A stretch of 64,000 nucleotides of DNA. Origin: CAYPNP01 sp964412195. GTDB taxonomy: Bacteria > Acidobacteriota > JAAYUB01. Shown here piece by piece: positions 8,103 to 16,604 of the stretch; within the stretch, counting starts at the first letter, position 1, and every line of letters starts with the position of its first letter. The notes under the pieces are model-generated. The model did not search any database. It was not told the DNA's origin and saw nothing but the letters and a program-made list of their open reading frames with translations. The translations under genes were made by a program, and so were the position numbers. Location of the stretch: assembly GCA_964412195.1 (NCBI GenBank), contig CAYPNP010000020.1, positions 17,181-81,180 on the forward strand, given 5' to 3'.

Positions 8103-9739
8103 AATACTACGTTACGATTCCCACGCCCGCCAAGGACATCGCCATGGAGCGGGCGAGCGATTTCCGCCTGAAGAACCAGGGCTTCCCGAAGATGAACATG
8201 GTGTACTGGAACCTGACGGTTCCGGCCCTCTACGAAGAGGCGGTCTACCGCAAGGAAGGCCAACTCGCCCACATGGGCCCGCTGGTGGTCAACACCGGCA
8301 AGCACACCGCCCGCGCCGCCAACGACAAGTTCGTCGTGCGGGAGGCCGGCACCGAAGAACACGTGTGGTGGGGCCAGTACAACCGCCCCTTCAGCCCGGA
8401 CAAGTTCAGCACCCTGATGAGCCGGCTGCAGGCGTACCTGCAGGAAGGCGACGTGTTCGTGCAGGACTGCTGGGCGGGCGCCGACCCCAACCACCGCCTG
8501 CCGGTCCGGATCGTCACCGAGCTGGCCTGGCACAGCCTGTTCGCCCGCAACATGTTCATCCCGGTGGACAACATCGAGGAGCAACGCCGCTTCGTGCCAG
8601 AGTTCACCATCATCAGTGTGCCGTCGTTCCAGGGCGCCCCGGAGATCGACGGGATCAACACCCCGACGTTCATCGTCCTCAGCTTCGAGCAGCGGCTGGT
8701 GTTGATCGGCGGCACCGGCTACGGCGGGGAGATCAAGAAGTCAGTTTTCACCATCCTCAACTACCTGCTGCCGCTGGAGGGCGTCCTGAGCATGCACTGC
8801 TCGGCCAACGTGGGCAAGTCCGGCGATACGGCCCTGTTTTTCGGCCTGTCGGGCACCGGCAAGACCACCCTGTCGGCCGACCCGCGCCGCCGCCTCATCG
8901 GCGACGACGAGCACGGCTGGAGCGACGAGGGCATCTTCAACTTCGAGAACGGCTGCTACGCCAAGGTCATCGGCCTGTCCGCCTCCGCCGAGCCGGAGAT
9001 CTACGCCTGTACCCGCAAGTACGGCACCATCCTCGAGAACGTGATCTTCGACCCGATCACCCGGCAACTGGACCTGGACGACGACAGCCGCACCGAGAAC
9101 ACCCGCGCCTCCTACCCCCTGGACTTCATCGACAACGCCGTGCCCGAGAAGATGGCCGGCCACCCCAAGAACATCATCATGCTGACTTGCGACGCGTCCG
9201 GCGTCATGCCGCCCATCGCCCGCCTGACCCCGGACCAGGCGCTCTACCACTTCATCTCCGGCTACACGGCCAAGGTCAGCGGCACGGAGATCGAGATGGG
9301 CAAGGAGCCCGAGATCACCTTCAGCGCGTGCTTCGGCGCCCCGTTCATGGTCCATCACCCCTATTACTACGCCGACCTGCTGAAGCGGAAAATCATGCGC
9401 CACGACGTCAAGTGCTGGCTGGTGAACACCGGCTGGGTGGGCGGCAAGTACGGCGTGGGCAAGCGGATCAGCATCCGCCACACCCGCAACCTGCTGGACG
9501 CCGCCCTGGAGGGCAAGCTGGACAAGGTCGAGTACCGCGAGGACGCCCTGTTCGGATTCCAGGTCCCCAAGAGCTGCCCCGAGGTGCCCGAGTCCGTGCT
9601 CTATCCCGAAAGCGCATGGGGCAACAAGGACGCCTACTGGGAGAGTTACCGCTCGCTGGCTTCCCGCTTCATCGAGAATTTCAAGAAGTTCACCGACGGC
9701 TGCCCGCCGGAGATCGTGGCCGCGGGCCCGAAGCGCTGA
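8099..9739 (+). CDS. pckA: Phosphoenolpyruvate carboxykinase (ATP)
   Basis: The 546-residue product matches ATP-dependent PEPCK. The nucleotide-binding loop GLSGTGKTTLSAD begins near residue 249, and the metal and oxaloacetate residues lie in IGDDEHGW and FENGCYAK. The enzyme converts oxaloacetate and ATP to PEP, CO2 and ADP, the entry to gluconeogenesis. The ATG at 8099 overlaps the upstream stop and has GAGG 8 bp before it; a TTG two codons earlier is less likely. A strong terminator hairpin follows. Its coupling to an aspartate-type aminotransferase suggests amino acids feed gluconeogenesis. Confidence 0.95.
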   Translation: MKYYVTIPTPAKDIAMERASDFRLKNQGFPKMNMVYWNLTVPALYEEAVYRKEGQLAHMGPLVVNTGKHTARAANDKFVVREAGTEEHVWWGQYNRPFSPDKFSTLMSRLQAYLQEGDVFVQDCWAGADPNHRLPVRIVTELAWHSLFARNMFIPVDNIEEQRRFVPEFTIISVPSFQGAPEIDGINTPTFIVLSFEQRLVLIGGTGYGGEIKKSVFTILNYLLPLEGVLSMHCSANVGKSGDTALFFGLSGTGKTTLSADPRRRLIGDDEHGWSDEGIFNFENGCYAKVIGLSASAEPEIYACTRKYGTILENVIFDPITRQLDLDDDSRTENTRASYPLDFIDNAVPEKMAGHPKNIIMLTCDASGVMPPIARLTPDQALYHFISGYTAKVSGTEIEMGKEPEITFSACFGAPFMVHHPYYYADLLKRKIMRHDVKCWLVNTGWVGGKYGVGKRISIRHTRNLLDAALEGKLDKVEYREDALFGFQVPKSCPEVPESVLYPESAWGNKDAYWESYRSLASRFIENFKKFTDGCPPEIVAAGPKR

Positions 9740-9763
9740 ATTCCGCCATCCGATTCCCATCCA

Positions 9764-9795
9764 GGACGGCCGGCCCTCGCCGGCCGTCCTTTTTT
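9764..9795 (+). terminator. Rho-independent terminator after pckA
   Basis: A GGACGGCCGG stem with its complement (9764-9789) is followed directly by six T residues. Confidence 0.85.
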
Positions 9796-9821
9796 CCGGA
9801 AGAAAACCACCGGGCTTGGAC

Positions 9822-9850
9822 TTGCGGTCCACTCCGCCGGAGGTTACAAT
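9822..9850 (+). promoter_or_regulatory. Candidate promoter for the selenoperoxiredoxin gene
   Basis: TTGCGG (9822-9827), a 17 bp spacer and TACAAT (9845-9850) lie 32 bp upstream of the ATG, just after the pckA terminator. The -35 box is weak. Confidence 0.45.
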
Positions 9851-9882
9851 AGGCCGAAATCCAACGACCGACAGGAGGGACG

Positions 9883-10491
9883 ATGTGTGACGCGCTGGTC
9901 AAGATCGGGCAACCAGTGCCCGACTTCGAGCTGTCCGTGTACGACCCGGTGAAGAACGATTTCGGGAAGATCACCCTCCAGGAGCTGAAGTCGCAGAAGA
10001 TGTGGGCCCTGCTCTTCTTCTACCCCGCCGACTTCACTTTCGTCTGAGCGACCGAATTCGCTGCTCTGGCAGAGCAGCAAGACCGCTTCAAGAAGATGGG
10101 CGTGGAGGTGATCACGGTCAGCACGGACACCCCCTATACCCATCTCGCGTGGCGGAAGCACGAGAAGGAACTGCAGGACGTCAAGTACCTCATGGGCGCC
10201 GATCCCACCGGCAATGTGTCCCGGATGTTTGGCGTCTACGACCCGGCCAGCGGGCTCGCGCTGCGGGGGACCTTCCTCATCAACCCGGAGGGCGTGCTCC
10301 TCAACACCGAGTGCAACTTCTACAACCTCGGGCGGAACATCGACGAGATCCTGCGGAAGTTCAAGGCCAACATCTACATGGCGCGGAAATCCCACGAGGT
10401 CTGCCCGTCGAAATGGAAGGAAGACGGGGACAAGACCCTGACCCCGTCTGCCCGGATGGTCGGCCAGGTCCACGAGGCCCTCGCCGACTAA
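9883..10491 (+). CDS. Selenocysteine-containing peroxiredoxin (AhpC/Prx1-like), UGA read through at codon 55
   Basis: The gene is a single frame from ATG 9883 (AGGAGG just upstream) to TAA 10491, interrupted only by TGA at 10045-10047. Read as selenocysteine it gives 202 residues. The TGA falls exactly where the peroxidatic cysteine belongs: YPADFTFV-U-ATEF, with the conserved Pro48 and Thr52 of the Px3Tx2C motif. The resolving cysteine is present at C174 (HEVCPSKW). The family reduces H2O2 and organic hydroperoxides through a thiol or selenol intermediate. A hairpin right after the TGA has the geometry of a bacterial SECIS element. Selenocysteine peroxiredoxins are known in some anaerobes. 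Without Sec insertion the gene would be split, and the downstream part alone would lack the active site. Confidence 0.87.
10045..10078 (+). promoter_or_regulatory. In-frame UGA (Sec) codon and SECIS-like hairpin
   Basis: The TGA at 10045-10047 is followed 12 bases later by a perfect 8 bp stem (GCTGCTCT / AGAGCAGC, 10060-10078) with a GGC apical loop. The loop guanines lie about 21-22 bases after the TGA, inside the spacing expected for bacterial SECIS elements bound by SelB. Confidence 0.72.
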
Positions 10492-10536
10492 AGGTATACC
10501 AGGCCGGTCGTCCCCGGATGGACGGCTGAAACTCAA

Positions 10537-10568
10537 CGCCCCGGCTGCCTGCACAGCCAGCCGGGGCG
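10537..10568. terminator. Strong hairpin between convergent prx and alaS genes
   Basis: CGCCCCGGCT pairs perfectly with AGCCGGGGCG, and the loop can extend the pairing. There is no T-run on either side, so it may act as a bidirectional pause or a 3'-end stabiliser rather than a classical terminator. Confidence 0.5.
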
Positions 10569-10646
10569 CTCGCGTCTCTTGCGATCTGTTTGGTTGAGCC
10601 CGGGACCGCGGACGTCAAGGGCTCGGAATCACTCCGGCATCTCCGC

Positions 10647-13256
10647 TTAGCCGACGATCTCCTTCAGCGCGGCCAGTGCCTCGGGCAGTTTCGACGGCTC
10701 CTTGCCGCCGGCTTCGGCCATGGTGGGCCGGCCGCCGCCGCTCCCGCCGACCCTGGCGGCGAGCGCCCCGACGATCTTGCCGGCGGGATGCTTCGGAGCC
10801 ACCTCGGGGTTGACCATCACCACCAGGGCGGCCTTGCCGTCGATTTCTGCGCCGAGGGCGACTATGGCCCGGCCGAACCGCTTCAGCAGCTGGTCGGCCA
10901 GGTTGCGCAGCCCGCCGCGGTCGACGTCGCGGACGACCCCGCCCACCACCTGGACCCCGTCCACCTCGAACGCCCCGGCCAGGATGTCGTCGAGGGCGCT
11001 AGAGGCCAGCTTCAGCTTCAGCCGCTCGACTTCCTTCTGCAGGCCGCGGACGGTGTCCTGCATCCCGTCGATGAACTCGGGCAACTGGTCCGCCTCGACG
11101 CGGTGGGCGCGATGGACCAGGCCGAGGATCTTCTCGTCCCGGGCGAAGCGGTGGTACGCTTCGGGGCCGGTCACCGCCTCGACGCGGCGCACGCCGGAGG
11201 CGATGCTGCTCTCCGACACGATCTTGAAGGCCCCCATCTGGCCGGTCTGGCGGAGGTGCGTCCCGCCGCAGAGCTCCTTGCTGAAGCCCTCGACGCTCAC
11301 CACCCGGACCACGTCCTGGTACTTTTCTCCGAACAAGGCCATCGCCCCAGTGGCCACGGCCTCGTCGATGGGCAGCAGGTCGGTGCGCACCGGGCGGTTC
11401 TTCCAGATCTGCTCGTTGACCATCTCCTCGATGATCTCCAGCTCGCGCGGGTTGACAGCGGCGAAGTGGGTGAAATCAAAACGGAACCGGTCGGGGGCCA
11501 CCAGCGAGCCGGCCTGCTTGACGTGCTCGCCGAGGACGTCGCGCAGAGAGGCGTGCAGCAGGTGGGTGGCGGTGTGGTTGCAGGCGGTGGCGAAGCGCCG
11601 CCGCTCGTCCACCTCGGCCTGGAGCACGTCCCCGGTCCGGAGGGCGCCCTTCAGCACCTTCACCTGGTGGAGGGTGACCCCGCCGACCGGCGAGCGCGTG
11701 TCCAGCACCCGGGCCGTTCCGGAGCTACCGCGGAGGTAGCCCTGGTCGCCGATCTGGCCGCCCGACTCGGCGTAGAACGGGGTGCGGTCCAGCAGCACTT
11801 CGCCGGCCTGCCCTTCCGCCAGGGTGTCGACCAGCTGGTCCTCCTGCAGGATCGCCACGACGCGGGCGTCCTCCACGACGAGGGTGTCGTATCCCAGGAA
11901 CGCGGTCTGGGCCGTGTCGGCCAGGTCGCGGATGGCAACGCCCACGGATTTCTGGGCCTCGCCCTTCCAGCTGGCCCGGGCCCGCTCCTTCTGCTGCTCC
12001 AGCTCGGCATAGAAGCCGTCCAGGTCGAGCCGCCAGCCCTTCTCCCCGGCGATGTCCTGGAGCAGGTCCACCGGGAAGCCATAGGTGTCGTACAACTTGA
12101 AGATGTCCTTGCCGGAGATGCCGGCGTCGGCGACGAACTCGTCCAGCTTCTTCAGCCCGAAATCGAGGGTGGTGGAGAACTTCTCCTCCTCGGTGCGGAT
12201 CACCCGGGCGGCGTACTCCCGGTGGGCCACCAGCTCGGCGAAGACGTCGCCCATCTGGTCCGCGACGAAGCCACCGAGCCTGTAGAGAAAGGGCTCGTGC
12301 ACGCCCAGCATGCGGCCGTGCCGGATGGCCCGGCGGAGGATCTTCCGCAGCACGTACCCGCGGCCCTCGTTGGACGGGATCACCCCGTCGGTGACGAGGA
12401 ACGCCGCGGCCCGGACGTGGTCGGCGATGACCCGGAGCGAGGTGTCGGATTTCCCGTCCGCGCCGTAGGTGACGCCGGCCAGCTCCTCTCCCTGCCGGAT
12501 GATCGGCTGGAACAGGTCGGTGTCGTAGTTGCTCAGTTTCCCCTGGAGAACGGACGTGAGCCGCTCCAGCCCCATGCCGGTGTCGATGGAGGGCGCCGGC
12601 AGCGCGTGCATCGCGCCGCTGTCGTCCCGCTCGAACTGCATGAAGACCAGGTTCCAGATCTCGAGGTAGCGGCCGCAGTCGCAGTCGGGCGCGCAGGCGG
12701 CATGCCCCGCCGGGCTGACGCCCAGGTCCACCAGGATCTCGGAGCACGGGCCGCAGGGGCCCGTGTCGCCCATGGCCCAGAAGTTGTCCTTCTCGCCGAA
12801 CCGGAGGATGCGCTCGGCGGGCAGACGGGTGATCTTCCGCCACAAGTCGAACGCCTCGTCGTCCTCGCGGAACACGGTGGCGTACAGGCGGCCCCCGTCG
12901 ATCCCGTAGACCTGGGTCACCAGCTCCCAGGCGAACTGGATGGCGTCCGCCTTGAAGTAGTCCCCGAACGAGAAATTGCCCAGCATCTCGAAAAAGGTGT
13001 GGTGGCGGGCGGTCCGGCCGACGTTCTCGAGGTCGTTGTGCTTCCCGCCGGCCCGCACGCATTTCTGGCTGGAGGCCGCCCGGCTGTAGTCCCGCCGCTC
13101 CTTGCCCAGGAAAATGTTCTTGAACTGGTTCATTCCGGCGTTGGTGAAGAGCAGGGTCGGATCGTTCTCCGGCACCAGCGGGGAACTGGCCACAACGCGG
13201 TGGGCGCGCGCGGCGAAAAAGTCCAGGAAGGTCTTGCGGATTTCACTGCCAGTCAT
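10647..13256 (-). CDS. alaS: Alanyl-tRNA synthetase
   Basis: The 869-residue product is a full-length AlaRS. It has the class II catalytic core (LLFTNAGMNQFK, NVGRTARHHTFFEMLGNFSFGDYFK, WAMGDTGPCGPCSEI), the editing domain with HNHTATHLLHASL-type zinc residues (read here as CNHTATHLLHASL) and CGGTHLRQTGQ, and a C-terminal DHHA1 region (GGSGGGRPTMAEAGG). It charges tRNA-Ala and hydrolyses mischarged Ser and Gly. The ATG at 13256 (MTGSEIRKTFLDFF) is the family start; the frame is open further upstream within recX. It overlaps recX by 14 bp and is the last gene of a pilT-recX-alaS minus-strand operon. In the editing HxxxH motif the first histidine appears as HTATH, which is intact. Confidence 0.96.
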   Translation of the reverse strand: MTGSEIRKTFLDFFAARAHRVVASSPLVPENDPTLLFTNAGMNQFKNIFLGKERRDYSRAASSQKCVRAGGKHNDLENVGRTARHHTFFEMLGNFSFGDYFKADAIQFAWELVTQVYGIDGGRLYATVFREDDEAFDLWRKITRLPAERILRFGEKDNFWAMGDTGPCGPCSEILVDLGVSPAGHAACAPDCDCGRYLEIWNLVFMQFERDDSGAMHALPAPSIDTGMGLERLTSVLQGKLSNYDTDLFQPIIRQGEELAGVTYGADGKSDTSLRVIADHVRAAAFLVTDGVIPSNEGRGYVLRKILRRAIRHGRMLGVHEPFLYRLGGFVADQMGDVFAELVAHREYAARVIRTEEEKFSTTLDFGLKKLDEFVADAGISGKDIFKLYDTYGFPVDLLQDIAGEKGWRLDLDGFYAELEQQKERARASWKGEAQKSVGVAIRDLADTAQTAFLGYDTLVVEDARVVAILQEDQLVDTLAEGQAGEVLLDRTPFYAESGGQIGDQGYLRGSSGTARVLDTRSPVGGVTLHQVKVLKGALRTGDVLQAEVDERRRFATACNHTATHLLHASLRDVLGEHVKQAGSLVAPDRFRFDFTHFAAVNPRELEIIEEMVNEQIWKNRPVRTDLLPIDEAVATGAMALFGEKYQDVVRVVSVEGFSKELCGGTHLRQTGQMGAFKIVSESSIASGVRRVEAVTGPEAYHRFARDEKILGLVHRAHRVEADQLPEFIDGMQDTVRGLQKEVERLKLKLASSALDDILAGAFEVDGVQVVGGVVRDVDRGGLRNLADQLLKRFGRAIVALGAEIDGKAALVVMVNPEVAPKHPAGKIVGALAARVGGSGGGRPTMAEAGGKEPSKLPEALAALKEIVG

Positions 13257-13737
13257 AGGGATCATCCTCTCTGTCCGTGTCGACGCGGGGCACCTGCCGC
13301 CGGATGTCGGCGAAATCGAAGCCCCGCCGTGCCAGGTAGTCGGCCAGTTTCTTCCGGTCCGCCGCCGAACGGGCGGGGCCGTGCTGGCGCTGCCACTTGG
13401 CCGCGGCCCGCGCCAGCGCCCCGGCCTCCGTCTGCTCGGCAAAAAGTGGCTGGATGCTGGCTTCCGCGGCGTCCTTGGCGAGTCCCCGCCGCATCAGCTC
13501 GTGGACGACCCGGTGGCGGCCCCAGGATCGCTCCTCGTGCCAGCCCCGGGCCAGGCTGGCGGCCAATTGAAGGTCATTAAGATAGTTCAACGACTTGAGT
13601 TTGTCTATGACTTTTTCGACGGCGTCCGGGTCCGGACAGCGGGCCCGGAGCTTCTCGCGGAGGGCGTTTTCGAAGTATCCTTTGCGCGCCAAGAGGCGGA
13701 GGGCGTGCCGCAGGGCGGCCTGGTACTGCGGGTCCAT
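13243..13737 (-). CDS. recX: RecX family regulatory protein
   Basis: The 164-residue, mostly helical protein shows the repeated three-helix pattern of RecX (ALRLLARKGYFENALREKL; VEKVIDKLKSLNYLND; ELMRRGLAKDAAEASI). RecX binds RecA filaments and dampens or modulates recombinase activity. The preferred ATG at 13737 overlaps the pilT stop (TGATG), and its own end overlaps the alaS start. recX next to alaS is a recurrent arrangement, usually with recA; recA is not in this window. Confidence 0.85.
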   Translation of the reverse strand: MDPQYQAALRHALRLLARKGYFENALREKLRARCPDPDAVEKVIDKLKSLNYLNDLQLAASLARGWHEERSWGRHRVVHELMRRGLAKDAAEASIQPLFAEQTEAGALARAAAKWQRQHGPARSAADRKKLADYLARRGFDFADIRRQVPRVDTDREDDPYDWQ

Positions 13738-14867
13738 CAAATGTTCTGCATGCGCTCCATCTCTTTCTCCATCTCCTCCATGGCGGAGTCGGAGGCGGAG
13801 TAGATGCCCTGGACGCGCAGCTTGAACTCGTCCGGGTTGGAGGCGTAGCTGAGGGCGTCCTCGAAGCTGATGAAGTTGTGCTTGTAGAACTGGAAGATCG
13901 ACTGGTCGAAGGTCTGCATGCCGTACTGGCTGGTGCCGGCGGCGATGGCGGTCTTGACGAACTTGGTCTTGGTCGGGTCGTTGATGCAGTTGCGGACGAA
14001 CTCGGTCACCCAGAGGACCTCCACGCCCGGCACGCGGCCCTTCCCGTCGGAGCGCTTGAGCAGGCGCATGGAGACGACCGCCCGCAGCAGGGAGGCCAGC
14101 TGGATCCGGATGTTGTTCTGGTGGTGCGGCGGGAAAACGGCGATGATGCGGTTGATGGTCTCGGTGGCGTCCAGGGTGTGCAGGGTGGAGAAGACCACGT
14201 GGCCGGTCTCGGCGGCCAGCAGGGCCGTCTCGATGGTCTCGCGGTCTCGCATTTCGCCGACCAGGATCACGTCGGGGTCCTGGCGCAGGGAGCTGCGCAG
14301 GGCGTCGGCGAACGACTTGGTGTCCACGTTGATCTCCCGCTGGGAGATGATGCTCTTCTTGTCGCGGTGCAGGAACTCGATCGGGTCCTCGATGGTGACG
14401 ATGTGGGAGGTCCGGTTCTCGTTGACGTAGTCGATCATGGTGGCCAGGGTGGTGGACTTGCCGGAACCGGTCGTACCGGTGACCAGGATCAGCCCGCGGG
14501 GGATCAGGGCGATCTTTTTCAGGACCTCGGGCAGGTACAGCTCCTCGAAGGTCTTGATGTTGGCGGGGATGACGCGGAAGACCAGCGAGACCGTGCCGCG
14601 CTGCTGGAAGACGTTGACGCGGAACCGGCCCAGGCTCTTCACGCCGTAGGCCAGGTCCAGCTCCGAGTTTTCCTTGAAGTAGAGCTTCTGCCGGTTGTTC
14701 ATGATGCCGAAGGCCATCAGGAGCGTGTCTTCCTTGGTCAGCTTCTTGAAGTCCATGAGCGGTACCAGCTCGCCGTGGATCCGCACATGCGGGAAGGAGC
14801 CCGCCTTGAGGTGCAAGTCGGAAGCCCCTTTCGCCACGGCAATTTTCAACAGGTCGTCAACTTTCAT
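13737..14867 (-). CDS. pilT: Type IV pilus twitching motility ATPase PilT
   Basis: The 376-residue product is a hexameric secretion-type ATPase. It has the N-terminal ASDLHLKAG motif, Walker A VTGTTGSGKSTT, Asp box IVTIEDPIEFLH, Walker B DVILVGEMRD and the His box region GHVVFSTLHTLDA. PilT powers pilus retraction. The start at 14867 (MKVDDLLKIA) fits the family better than an upstream ATG at 14924 in the same frame. It is the first gene of a minus-strand operon with recX and alaS. No other pilus genes are in the window, and the PilU paralogue cannot be excluded from sequence alone. Confidence 0.9.
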   Translation of the reverse strand: MKVDDLLKIAVAKGASDLHLKAGSFPHVRIHGELVPLMDFKKLTKEDTLLMAFGIMNNRQKLYFKENSELDLAYGVKSLGRFRVNVFQQRGTVSLVFRVIPANIKTFEELYLPEVLKKIALIPRGLILVTGTTGSGKSTTLATMIDYVNENRTSHIVTIEDPIEFLHRDKKSIISQREINVDTKSFADALRSSLRQDPDVILVGEMRDRETIETALLAAETGHVVFSTLHTLDATETINRIIAVFPPHHQNNIRIQLASLLRAVVSMRLLKRSDGKGRVPGVEVLWVTEFVRNCINDPTKTKFVKTAIAAGTSQYGMQTFDQSIFQFYKHNFISFEDALSYASNPDEFKLRVQGIYSASDSAMEEMEKEMERMQNI

Positions 14868-14947
14868 GGTTTTTCCCCGGTCGGAAATTTCCTTCATCTT
14901 ACTGAAACGTGAAGGCGAAGTCAAGTTGCGCCCGGCCGGACCTCTGG

Positions 14948-14976
14948 TTGCGCCCGGCCGGCCGTTACGCTATCAT
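14948..14976 (+). promoter_or_regulatory. Candidate promoter for the dus gene
   Basis: TTGCGC (14948-14953), a 17 bp spacer and TATCAT (14971-14976) lie 50 bp before the dihydrouridine synthase ATG. Confidence 0.45.
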
Positions 14977-15026
14977 GGCCGCTCCCAGTCCGCCGGGCCC
15001 GCCCGGCCGAGGAGGAATTCCTTCCG

Positions 15027-15986
15027 ATGCACCGTCCCCCGCCCTATGACTGCCGCGCCCTCCGCCCGCTGGTGCTGGCGCCCATGGCCGAGCTGGGCCA
15101 CGCTGCCTTCCGGGCGCTGGTCCGGCAGTTCGGGGGCTGCGACCTCCTGTTCACCGAGATGCTCTCCGCCGCCGGCGTGGTGGCGCAGAAGACCAACCCG
15201 TCCCTTTTCCTGATCCAGGATCCCTCGGAGCGGGACCTGGTCCACCAGATCGCCGGCGCGGATCCCGGGCAGATGGGCGAAGCCGCCGCGATCCTGGCCG
15301 GCAACGGGTCCGTCCGCCTGGACATCAACATGGGCTGCTCCGCGCCGCTGATCGTCTGCCGGGGCTGGGGCGTGGCCCTGATGCGGGAGCCGGAGCGGGC
15401 CCGGGAGGTGGTGAGGGCCGTCCGGAAGCGGTTCCCCGGCCACCTGAGCGCCAAAATCCGTCTCGGCTGGCGGGGGGACGACGGCAACCTCGAGGACTTC
15501 TGCCGGATGCTGGAGGCGGAAGGGATCCAGACGCTGGCGGTCCACCCGCGGCTGAAGCACGAAAAGTTCAAGGGCCGCTCGCGCTGGAACCGGATCCCCG
15601 CCGTCCGGGAAGTGCTGCGGATCCCGGTGGTCGGCAATGGGGACGTCTGCAACGCCGCCGACGCGGAGCAGATGCGGACGGAAACCGGCTGTGACGCCAT
15701 CATGATCGGCCGCGAGGCCGCCCGTCGACCATGGGTGTTCCGCGAGATCGCCGATGGGACACCCGTCCGGCCCGATCCCCTGGAGGTCATCCGCCGTTTC
15801 GTCGAATTGCTCGGCCGGTACCTGCCGGAGGAGAGGCGCCTCAGCCGCCTGAAGATCTTCCTCGCCTGGTTCGCCCAGCCGCTCCCCTTCGGCCACACCC
15901 TCCGGACCCGCGTGCAGAACGCCGCCACCATGCGGGATGCGCAGGACCGCATCGAGGCCTTCTTCGCCAACTCGGTGAGCGAGTGA
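15027..15986 (+). CDS. tRNA-dihydrouridine synthase (Dus family)
   Basis: The 319-residue product shows the FMN-binding TIM barrel of Dus enzymes: LAPMAELGHAAFR, the active-site cysteine loop INMGCSAP, SAKIRLGW, LAVHPR, the flavin-binding GNGDV and IGREAARRPW. It would reduce uridine in tRNA with NADPH. Part of the cysteine loop departs from the usual GCP(x)KKV pattern: here GCSAPLIVC, with serine instead of proline and no lysine pair. It has its own promoter and AGGAGG-like site (GAGGAGG, ~9 bp upstream). It is monocistronic; after it comes a degenerate intergenic region. Confidence 0.87.
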   Translation: MHRPPPYDCRALRPLVLAPMAELGHAAFRALVRQFGGCDLLFTEMLSAAGVVAQKTNPSLFLIQDPSERDLVHQIAGADPGQMGEAAAILAGNGSVRLDINMGCSAPLIVCRGWGVALMREPERAREVVRAVRKRFPGHLSAKIRLGWRGDDGNLEDFCRMLEAEGIQTLAVHPRLKHEKFKGRSRWNRIPAVREVLRIPVVGNGDVCNAADAEQMRTETGCDAIMIGREAARRPWVFREIADGTPVRPDPLEVIRRFVELLGRYLPEERRLSRLKIFLAWFAQPLPFGHTLRTRVQNAATMRDAQDRIEAFFANSVSE

Positions 15987-16017
15987 TTTCGAGCGAGGCT
16001 GGCGAAGCGGGGTTTGC

Positions 16018-16176
16018 GAAGTGGCGGAAACGCCAAGCTATTATGCGCTTCCCCGGGAGCATTGGCGGTCGCTGCGGACGAACAACCCGCGGCGGTACCT
16101 GAAGGCGGATCGGCTGGCGGAGCCGGTGAGCGTGGCGGCAGTGGGAGTGGCGGTGGAGAAGGTGCAGGATGTGTGA
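16018..16176 (+). pseudogene. Remnant of an IS256/Mutator-family transposase
   Basis: In this frame the sequence reads YYALPREHWRSLRTNNP, matching the conserved C-terminal block of IS256-type transposases (PxEHWRRIRTNNPLERxN). It then jumps directly to RRYLKADRL, which in intact copies lies near the C-terminus. An internal deletion therefore removed the block between. There is no start codon and the N-terminal and catalytic parts are missing. It is a decayed insertion, not a functional gene. Confidence 0.65.
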
Positions 16177-16270
16177 CGGGCAGCCCAGGGCGATTCGCTA
16201 CGCTCATCGCCCCGGGCAGCCGGTTAAAGGATACTTGAAGAAATGTGCGAAAGATTCTTGACGCTACTAA

Positions 16271-16405
16271 ACGGTCAGTACCGGCCTGCGTGAGCTGCCG
16301 GCGGGCCGCTTGACTCAGCTGGCGGAGACGATTCGCATCTTCAAGATAATCTGATAGTTGAGTGACATCCCGCGCCGAGGGCTGACGCCTCTCGGTACTG
16401 ACTGT
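16271..16405. repeat. 135 bp segment bounded by 13 bp inverted repeats
   Basis: ACGGTCAGTACCG at 16271-16283 is matched in inverted orientation by CGGTACTGACTGT at 16393-16405 (12 of 13). The segment lies in the non-coding stretch next to the transposase remnant and could be a trace of a small mobile element. I see no target-site duplication and no gene in the remainder of 15987-16604. Confidence 0.35.
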
Positions 16406-16511
16406 CGCCGCCGCCCGATTTCCGGAGAAATGAACGGATGGGACGGTGTCAGGCTCTGTCACAGCGGGGAACCCGCCGGGCGGGGCGGCAGGAATCCAGT
16501 AGCGGAATCTC

Positions 16512-16541
16512 TTTACAACCCGGCGGCGATTCCTTTATCAT
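16512..16541 (+). promoter_or_regulatory. Candidate promoter for the coaD operon
   Basis: TTTACA (16512-16517), an 18 bp spacer and TATCAT (16536-16541) lie 63 bp upstream of coaD. Confidence 0.5.
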
Positions 16542-16604
16542 GACCGGGCTCGCTGGACATGGCTTTTCGCCGTTCCGCACACCATCCCCCGGCAGGAGGG
16601 CCCC

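Noticed and set aside
10045..10047. TGA in the peroxiredoxin as a nonsense mutation or sequencing error
   Set aside because: It is exactly at the catalytic cysteine codon, the frame is otherwise clean, and a SECIS-like hairpin follows at the right distance. A sequencing error cannot be fully excluded.
10590..13580. 996-residue plus-strand frame opposite alaS
   Set aside because: It is a GC-rich shadow frame; the minus strand encodes a complete AlaRS.
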